DNA of 64,000 nt. It comes from Chrysaora quinquecirrha. Its lineage: Eukaryota > Cnidaria > Scyphozoa > Semaeostomeae > Pelagiidae. The position numbers and the translations under genes are program-made. The DNA is taken from positions 5,259,172 to 5,323,171 of the forward strand of contig JACTAT010000016.1 in assembly GCA_014526335.1 (NCBI GenBank). Direction: 5' to 3'. Every line of letters begins with the position of its first letter. The first letter of the stretch is position 1. Of this stretch, positions 56,475 to 64,000 are shown one piece after another. The notes below the pieces were generated by a model. The model worked only from the letters and a program-made list of their open reading frames with translations, had not been told where the DNA came from and did not search any database.

Positions 56475-59400
56475 TTACGAATGTCCCAATACAGTTTTTG
56501 ATAAGTTCATCAGTTTGTTTTTCGTCATCGGCTTGGTAAGAATATCTGAAATGTTCTTCTCAGAAGGCGTGTATTCCAAAGTTATCGTACCATTCTCCAC
56601 TTCTGACTTGACAAAATGATATTTAATGTCTATATGCTTTGATTTTTCCTTTCGAATATGATCTTTTGTTAGAGCAATAGATCCCTGGTTATCACCATAT
56701 AACTTTATATTCTGTATGGTGTCCATGTTTGTAACTTCATTTATCAACTGCTTTAAAAACTTTGCTTCCTGTGTAGCAGATGAAATAGCGATATATTCAG
56801 CATCACAACTAGAGAGTGCCACAGTTGGCTGCTTTCTACTTTTCCATGAGATTGCTCCTCCGTTTCGTTTCAAGAAGAAACAATATCCCGATGTACTCTT
56901 TCTGTCTTCTATCGATCCAGCCCAGTCTGCATCGCTAAATCCGATAAGATTCAAATCTGCTTCTGATTTGGTAAATATTAGGGTTTTATCAAGAGTTCCC
57001 TTCAAGTATCTCAGAACATGTTTAACGGCTGTCCAGTGGTCTTCTGTTGGACTCTGAGAGTACTGTGCGAGTTTCGAAGTAATCCAAGAGATGTCTGGTC
57101 TTGTTGAAGTCATCGCGTATATCAAGCTTCCAATAGCCTCGCGGTATTTCCTGGAATCAAATGATGGTGAATTGTCAGAAAAATTGAATTTCTGCTCACT
57201 AGGCGTGTTTTTAGCTTTGCATTCTGACATATTGAATCTTTGCAATATCTTTTGCAGATATGATTTCTGACTCATCTCAATTTTGCCTGGTTGTACTTTG
57301 AAATCTTTTCCAAGAAATCGAGAAATTACTCCTAAATCTTTCATTTTAAACTTTCTTGATAGTGTTCTCTTTACATCTTCAAGCATGGATGCACTGCTAG
57401 AAGCTAGGATCATATCATCAACCCATATTAATAAGATAACTATATCTCTACCATCATGTTTGCTGAATATGCATGGGTCGGTTAGGCTTTGCTTGAATCC
57501 ACTCTTCACAAGCTCTTTGCTAAGTAAGCAATTCCAATTTCTCCCGCTTTGCTTAAGGCCATATAATGATCTGTTCAATTTGCAAACGAGTTTTTCATTG
57601 TTTTCATTAGTAACTTCATAGCCTTTGGGCTGTTCAATATATATATCGCAGTCTATTGGAGCATTTAAATATGCTGTCTTCACATCCATTTGATGTACTA
57701 TGTAATCATTTTGTACAGCAAGTTGCATCAATGTTCTTACTGACGTCATTTTGGTTGTTGGAGCATATGTTTCATGGTAATCAATACCTTTAGTTTGACT
57801 GTATCCTTTTGCAACATACCTTGCTTTATTAATTATGTTGCCGTCAATGTCCTCTTTGATAGTATACACCCAGCGACCCCCTACTGCATTTTTGTCCTTT
57901 GGTAATGGGGTCAACGTAAAAGTGTTATTTTCTTTTAGAGAGTTAAACTCTTCATTCATAGCATTTTTCCACTTCCTAGAATCAGGAGAATTCATGGCAT
58001 CTTCATAAGTATCAGGTGTATCAGAAACATTGTTAATAACATCCGAGTTTAAATTTATGACATCAAAAAGTTCTTCTTCAGTAATATAATCATTCAGATG
58101 TTCAGGTTTCTTTCTTTGTCTCAAGGGGTATCTAGCATTGTTATCTTGTCCCTCTACATTATCATCAAGAATAACACTGTCATCACTATCACTATCACTT
58201 TGTTTGTCTATATTCTGATCAACCTGTATCTGTGTAACCGGTTTAACTGCAACATGATAATCATCATCATCATCAACATTAATTTCTCTGGGAGTAGCAT
58301 CTTCATCCTCAAATTTGTTGGTAAATGTTACACATCTGACTCTCTTAATATTGTTGTTTTCTTTGAAGTAGACAAAATAGGCCGGACTATACTTGTCATA
58401 ACCTATAAAGATCCCCTTTTCTGATCTTGCATCAAGCTTGTCTTTGTCTTGAACGTATGCATAGCACACAGTTCCGAAAATATTCATATTTTTGACGTTA
58501 GGCTTTCTTCCTGTAAATTTCTCATATGGTGTTGAATCTAATCTCGGGTTGTAACACCTGTTGCGTATATAAGCGGCAGTCAGTACTGCATATGTCCATA
58601 GCTCCTTTGGAAGTTTTCCTTCCAGTACCATACATCTAGCCATCTCAAATATTGTTCTCCAATTTCTTTCTGCCGTACCGTTCTGATGCGGCGAATATGG
58701 TGCTGACTTTTCATGACGTATTCCATGTTTTATCATAATTGCTTGAAATTCCTTTGATGTAAATTCTGTGCCGTTGTCACTTCTGATACGTTTAACTTTT
58801 CCATAAGGAGCACAGTCTGATAAAAACCTTTCTGTAGCCTCTGCAGTATTGCTCTTTTGCTTCAAAAAATATGTCATCATTAGGCCTGAATAGTCATCAG
58901 TAAAACTTAAAGCATACTTGAAACCGTCAATGCTTACAGGGCTGACTGGACCTGCTAGATCACAGTGAACAAGCTCCAATGGAAATTTTGCTTTTGAATC
59001 AGGTTGACGCGATCTGGTTTCAGTCATTTTTCCTAATGTACATGTCTCACAGAATTTCTTCGATTTTTCTCCAGTAATACTCATGCCGTCTACAACAGTA
59101 GGTAATTTAAGTATGTCCTGGGTATTGCAATGGCCAAATATTTTGTGCCATTCTTCAAGATTATGACTAGTTTTCTTCACTTGTACTACTTTGCATTTCT
59201 TAAAATAATACAAACGGTCCTTCTTCTGTATTTCAAATTTAGTTCCATCTTGTGCAGATAAAAAAGCTGAATTATTTGAAAACTTTATGCCCCTTTCTCT
59301 GTTGCAGCTTGCACAGAAAATATATTTTGCTTATAGCTTGGGATGTATAAACAGTTCTCAAGAACTACTTTGTGAACTTTTCCACTCATATCTTGCAGGG

Positions 59401-60400
59401 ATATCTCTGCAGTTCCCTTCTTCAATGCTATATTATTATTTCTGGAGCCATCAGCTAACTCTATAAAATGCTCATTGGGGTTAAATTTATCTTCCAATGA
59501 TGTAAACTTTCCTATATCATTTATAATATGTGTGGTTGCCCCACAATCAACTAACAAATTAATATTGTCAAGGTCAGTTGGACTTAGATTTGGGTCTACA
59601 CCCACTTTAAAATAGAGATTTTCATTTTCTTCTGTCACATTATTCACACTGTCCTTTTTCTTTCTGCACACTTTTGTGTCATGACTCTTTGTTTTACAAA
59701 TATTGCACCATCTCTTGTTTTGGTTGCACTCATAGGCCTTATGTCCTACTTTCTTACACAAATAACATGTAATTTGCTGAGAATTTCTTCCTGCTGCTGG
59801 ATGAGAAACTTTCATAACACTTTCATTTCTCACAGATGTATTTTCATTTTCTTCAAAGGCACGTAGAGAAACCTTGAATTGTTGAAAAGTTGGCTGTACA
59901 TCTTTCTGGGTAGTTACTGTTTTAAATGAATTAAAACTTTGTGGTAGGCCCTTCAATATCATAGCAATAAGTAGTGAATCACTTACAGTTTCTCCAGAGT
60001 TCTTCAACGCTGCTGCTGCTGTCTCAGCGCGAATTACATAATCTGTAATGCTTTCCCCAGTTGCTTTATTTAGGGTTGTCAAATCTGTGTATAATGCAAT
60101 TATTTTCGGCTTACCTTGACTCATATAATGCTCTCTTAAAATGTTCAAGGCTTTCTTTCCATCGTCCCTAGCATCACGCATAACAAGGGCTAAACTTCTG
60201 TCATCTAATAATTGAATTAGCTCTGCATAAATATCTGCATTTTTATCAGGATCCGGTTCCTCCTCTTCCAACTGTGTTTTGAGTTTGAGTGTGTGAAGAT
60301 ATCCACAAAATTTCGTTTCCCACAGCTCATACTTTCGTTCATCTCCATCAAATAGTAAACGTGTCCTGGGCCCATAACCTGTTGGATGATTGGAAGCCAT
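56475..60400 (-). CDS. Copia gag-pol polyprotein with one frame break
   Basis: Gag (from 60400) has a UBN2/retrotran_gag-type core (YELWETKFCGYLHTL), two Cys-His knuckles (CYLCKKVGHKAYEC and CNICKTKSHDTKVC) and a protease with VDCGATTHI. The frame breaks at the C4 run 59290-59293 and continues one base off. Then come a GAG-pre-integrase finger (HKIFGHCN...CETC) and a DDE integrase (HCDLAGP, IRSDNGTEF, QNGTAERNW). The reverse transcriptase has DVKTAYLNA and WVDDMILAS (Trp for Tyr in YVDD). RNase H has FSDADWAGS, SSCDAEYIA and LYGDNQGS, and TKPMT-type sequence ends the protein. Apart from the one break there is no stop, so an intact single ORF is likely in the original element. Confidence 0.9.
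60366..60379 (-). other. Copia primer-binding site matching the initiator tRNA anticodon arm
   Basis: Directly after the LTR the minus strand reads GGTTATGGGCCCAG, the exact complement of CTGGGCCCATAACC, the anticodon stem-loop of animal initiator Met tRNA. Copia-type elements are known to prime from an internal half of this tRNA. The site lies inside the gag reading frame. Confidence 0.85.
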
Positions 60401-60539
60401 TTGGTGGAGGATAGTAAATTACATCCTCACTTTATGAGGGAATAGGTCGAAGAGAACGAACTGCCAAAGAAGAATGGCCAATGCACATGTGCACCTCCTA
60501 ATGGGAACGAGGCAGGGGGAAGATGGTTATCCGCTTACA
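60380..60539 (-). repeat. Copia 5' LTR containing the gag start codon
   Basis: On the minus strand it begins TGTAAGCGG and ends CATCCAACA, 160 bp. The gag ATG lies at 60400-60398, 21 bp before the LTR end, so the first seven codons are LTR sequence. Confidence 0.93.
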
Positions 60540-60544
60540 GAAAC

Positions 60545-61660
60545 ATCACTAGCATGGCTAAATATATTTGAAGCAAATGACCACGGGTCGGTGTGGTAAA
60601 TTTGCTTGAAACATGTTCCAACTATGTGAGACCTATATGTGGCTTCAATGATTGCTTGAAGAGTGTAAATATTCCCATTTCTTATATCAGTTGCAAAGTA
60701 AGACACAAACGGTACAAATGAACATACCAACACCAGCAAATCATAATGAAAATGGCTATGACAGCGTAAAAGTTGTTTAAATACAAGCAAGTACAGATGC
60801 AATCGTACAGTACAGCAAGTACAGATGCGATCGCCTTATTCTACTATTTATGTTGATAGGTACAATTTCCACGCAAAATTTTTTACCAAACCAAGAATTT
60901 TTTACGACGATGGCGTCATCGTGATGACGTCATGATTTGGGTAAAGTTTAGTAAATCGAACTCAGTTATATATCATTCGAAAGCTCTAAGTCACGAGAAT
61001 CCATATTTGCACTTATCGACCTTCTTGGATGCACTAGTAGAGAGATATTGCAGTCAAAGGGCAAAAAAGGCTCTTTCATGACGTCATCGAAAAGTCCAAA
61101 TTCCGTTCAAAGTTTCACAGGGCCCATCATGGATTTTGAATCAGCGCTATCGATTTACCCAGAATGTGTGTAATAAGGGTTTCCATGTTCTTCGAAGGAC
61201 AGAGCAGAGACACACAAACACAGACACAAACTTGAGAGCGATCTTGACATTATCTTTTCTATTCCCATATTTAACAATTCCAGGCTAAACGGCATTCACA
61301 ACAAGAAGGGCTTCTCTGAGCCAGATAAGAACAACGAAGTACATTACAGCCTCTCACAAGCACTGTATGTCTTCTTTATAATATAAACTAGTGGTACAGT
61401 ACAGCCTCTCACAAGCACTGCCTGTCCATAATATAATGCTTAGACAATGGCTCGGGAGCTTTCACAAGCCTCCCGGCCTAGCGGTTATCTACCCTATAGT
61501 AGAGCCTTACCTTGCCATACTTTCCTGTGCTTTCCTATCTCCTTCTCCCCTGAAGCTAAGTAAGATACTTCTATATATACGAAATATTAAGAGATAAACA
61601 GGAAACATTACAAATTCGTGAGGATAAAGATGTTAAAGAAATACCGAAGGACTAATGGCT
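60545..61660. other. Non-genic region
   Basis: No gene. 60890-61250 contains CATCGTGATGACGTCATG and other TGACGTCA sites, as in several MITE-like stretches of this window. A CAGCCTCTCACAAGCACTG word is repeated at about 61348 and 61401. Confidence 0.4.
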
Positions 61661-61661
61661 A

Positions 61662-64000
61662 TCTGTAAAAGGGGGAACGAGGAATCGGGGAACGGGGAAT
61701 CGGGGAACGGGGAATCGGAGAATATGACGTCATAGTCCCCCTTTTCCCAATCTGTAAAAGGGGGAATGACAACAAATTGTCTTTATATTCCCCGATTCCC
61801 CGGGGAATCTGTAAAAGGGGGAATCTGTAAAAGGGGGAATCTGTAAAAGGGGGAATCTTGCAGATTGTAGATTTTAGGATGGAAATTGCCATTGATGTTA
61901 GCATGTTAACACCCTTTCCGTCTTTGTGGTCCATCGTCTTTGTGGTCCACAAGAGCAAAAATTGGGTGAAAAATGAAAGTTGTGCGATGTTACTGAAAAT
62001 TGGCAGAAAAGGGTAATTTCGAGTGCTTATTTCGAATCTGCAATTTATTTTTCAAAATTTTTAAGTTTTGGGGTCGAATGGGGGCAAATTAGGTGAATGT
62101 GGGCATCGAAATGAAAGTGATACGATTTTTTTCTGAAAATTAACAGGAAGGGGTAATTTCGGGTGCTGATTTCGAATCTAGAAATTATTTTTTAAATTTT
62201 CTAACTTTGGGGGGTCGATTGGGGGGCAAATAAGGCAAATAAGGTGAATCGGGGCAGAAAAATGAAAGCTGTGAGATTTTGCTGGAAATTGACAGAAAGG
62301 GGTAATTTGGAATGCTCATTTCGAATCTGAAGTCTATTTTTCAAAAGTTTTTAAGTTTGATGGTCGAACATGGACAAAATGGCGGCAAATCAGGTAAATG
62401 CGGGGCAGAAAAATGATAGTTATGCAATTCGCTGAAAACTGGCAGAAAGGGACAGGGAGCTGCTTGATTTTAACTCAACTATATTCGAGTGCCCCTTTAA
62501 GCTTTCAAGCAGTAGAACTTCTTTGCTGAATTCTTTCTCGTGAGAAACAGCATCGTGCGGCCTTTTCAAAATAAAATTTTCTTTTCTTCCTTTAATATCT
62601 GCACAAGAAACTAATCCAAATGCCCCTGAACCAATCTGATTTGTTATTTTGAAATCATGCCAGCCATAGAGCTTGATATTTTCAAGACGGCTTTTTACGT
62701 TGGCTTTCGGTTTCGGAAGACTGGCAAATTTTGCAAACGCCATTGCAGATATGTACGCTGACTTTGTTTTTGCATCCCGTAAAAAACTCAGCTTGATTTA
62801 AATGAAAGGAAAAGATACATGGGAGGTTCATAAACGCCGTGCTGTCTCGGAGGGGCGGGATGTTTCCTATCAATCACGAAAAGCCTCATACAAACACATC
62901 ACATAGCCAACAAAGAAGCTTTTAGCAATATTTTAGTTTCAGTTTGTTATAGTTTAGTTTGTTATAGTTTGTTTTGGTATTATTATAGTTGGTTCCGACT
63001 GTTACCTTTCTCTTCAGTAGACAAATTAATGGGGATTGGGAGTCAGCTATATTTCTAATGATTCATGTTACTAACTTTCTATGAAGCCTGGATGCTATCC
63101 AAGTAACACTTTACGGCAAATTCAATACTTTCACAGCCATACGATCTTCAGTTTTATTAATTGGGTAATTAAGATAAGAATATCTGATCCTTCGCTTTCT
63201 ACAGCTTGTTTGTTTCTTGCCTTAGCAAAATCAAAAAAGTGAAACAAACGGTGTTTTCCAAATTCATAGCGTAATTCGGGGCAAAACGAGTCACAACTTA
63301 AGAAAAATCTAAATGAAATCTCGAAAATCAAATTAATGAATTGTTTTCTTTATGTAACAAGCATAATATGTAGCATCCCTTCCAATGAAATATTATGGAA
63401 TTTGGAAATATCAATAAATACAATTACCCCCTTCTGTCAATTTCCAGCGAAATCTCACAGCTTTCATTTTTCTGCCCCGATTCACCTTATTTGCCTTATT
63501 TGCCCCCCAATCGACCCCCCAAAGTTAGAAAATTTAAAAAATAATTTCTAGATTCGAAATCAGCACCCGAAATTACCCCTTCCTGTTAATTTTCAGAAAA
63601 AAATCGTATCACTTTCATTTCGATGCCCACATTCACCTAATTTGCCCCCATTCGACCCCAAAACTTAAAAATTTTGAAAAATAAATTGCAGATTCGAAAT
63701 AAGCACTTGAAATTACCCTTTTCTGCCAATTTTCAGTAACATCGAACAACTTTCATTTTTCACCCAATTTTTGCTCTTGTGGACCACAAAGACGATGAAG
63801 ACGATGGACCACAAAGACGGAAAGGGTGCTAACATCAATGGCAATTTCCACCTTAAAATCTACAATCTGCAAGATTCCCCCTTTTACAGATTCCCCCTTT
63901 TACAGATTCCCCGGGGAATCGGGGAATGCAAAGACGATTTGTTGTCATTCCCCCTTTTACAGATTGGGAAAAGGGGGAATATGACGTCATATTCCCTGAT
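61662..64000. mobile_element. Foldback-like element with tandem-repeat TIRs and captured kinase exon (runs off window)
   Basis: The left arm 61662-62451 is repeated in reverse complement from 63427 to the window end. Each arm has an outer block of AATCTGTAAAAGGGGG units (three copies left, two right) with ATATGACGTCAT. Next is a unique stretch with CTTTGTGGTCCA words. The inner block has about 140-150-bp tandem units (GAAAAATGAAAGnTGTG..., TTTCGAATCT..., GGGGTCGAATGGGGGCAAAT): 3.3 units left, about 2.3 right. The 975-bp interior (62452-63426) contains a kinase-like exon. The outer right end is not in the window. Confidence 0.8.
62420..62743 (-). CDS. Protein-kinase N-lobe fragment inside the foldback element
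   Basis: The ATG at 62743 begins MAFAKFASLPKPKANVKS. A kinase N-lobe follows: glycine-rich loop IGSGAFGLV, then FILKRP with the ATP-anchoring Lys, then HEKEFSKEVLLLESLKGHSN, whose Glu fits helix C, and IVEL. Homology stops at about 62470, where the sequence crosses into the inverted-repeat arm, and the frame ends at 62420 within the repeat. Hinge, catalytic HRD and DFG regions are absent, so it cannot be an active kinase alone. It could be a captured host exon, with a donor possibly at the GT in ATAGTTGAG, or the first exon of an element-encoded gene whose remainder is lost. Confidence 0.6.
   Translation of the reverse strand: MAFAKFASLPKPKANVKSRLENIKLYGWHDFKITNQIGSGAFGLVSCADIKGRKENFILKRPHDAVSHEKEFSKEVLLLESLKGHSNIVELKSSSSLSLSASFQRIA

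Larger units (their letters stand above)
56209..60539 (-). mobile_element. Copia LTR retrotransposon
   Basis: 4,331 bp in minus orientation, flanked by GAAAC on both sides (56204-56208 and 60540-60544). The LTRs are 160 bp (60380-60539 and 56209-56368) and differ at one position. Integrase precedes reverse transcriptase, the diagnostic Copia order. Both LTRs carry TG...CA ends. The near-identical LTRs and almost intact frame show very recent transposition. Confidence 0.93.

Noticed and set aside
56209..60539. The 160-bp repeat at both ends of the Copia element as a MITE carrying part of gag
   Set aside because: The TG...CA ends, 5-bp duplication and adjacent primer-binding site show these are LTRs; the gag start simply lies inside the LTR.

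Overview
The window is eukaryotic, AT-rich, gene-poor and dominated by transposons. Protein domains, an intron-split transposase gene, target-site duplications and the repeat repertoire all point to an invertebrate animal. The combination of divergent class A GPCR copies, BEL and Copia elements with metazoan-type motifs, an endonuclease-bearing Helitron and a THAP/YqaJ DNA transposon fits a cnidarian such as a coral or anemone best. That placement is inference, because no taxon-diagnostic single-copy gene is present.

Layout. 1-2.5 kb: no gene, two weak transposon remnants. 2.6-9.5 kb: a cluster of three related seven-helix receptors. The first is open apart from an early stop, the second (minus strand) is a pseudogene cut by a truncated LINE, and the third carries two frameshifts. 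9.6-15 kb: short tandem duplications, a long-TIR element and an 837-bp TIR element. 15.3-21.6 kb: a degenerate Helitron (N-terminal 57-bp coding minisatellite, Cys-rich region, DUF6570-like and Rep regions, C-terminal helicase, endonuclease). Its helicase is interrupted by an insert holding a hammerhead-ribozyme-like motif and a perfect 89-bp-arm palindrome. 22-28 kb: simple repeats, tRNA-like SINE heads, minisatellites and one LINE tail. 28.1-31.4 kb: a foldback-like element whose inverted arms are 10-bp minisatellites, with two Harbinger-type MITEs inside. 31.7-38.2 kb: MITEs and a hAT deletion derivative. 38.26-42.39 kb: a nearly complete ISL2EU-type transposon with convergent genes for a THAP-DDE transposase and a SWIM/YqaJ/PHD protein. 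44.2-51.8 kb: a young BEL/Pao retrotransposon (LTRs differ at 1 of 175 positions) carrying a DNA transposon that itself carries a smaller hAT MITE. 52.2-55.7 kb: a dead CR1/L2-like LINE on the minus strand. 56.2-60.5 kb: a young Copia element on the minus strand (LTRs differ at 1 of 160). 61.7-64.0 kb: a foldback-like element with about 0.8-kb tandem-repeat arms, holding a protein-kinase N-lobe exon and running off the window.

No host operon or pathway is present. The receptors are the only likely host genes. Most other coding sequence serves transposition, often in nested arrangement. Most frameshifts in the youngest elements fall in short homopolymers, so base-level assembly errors should be considered before calling these genes dead.
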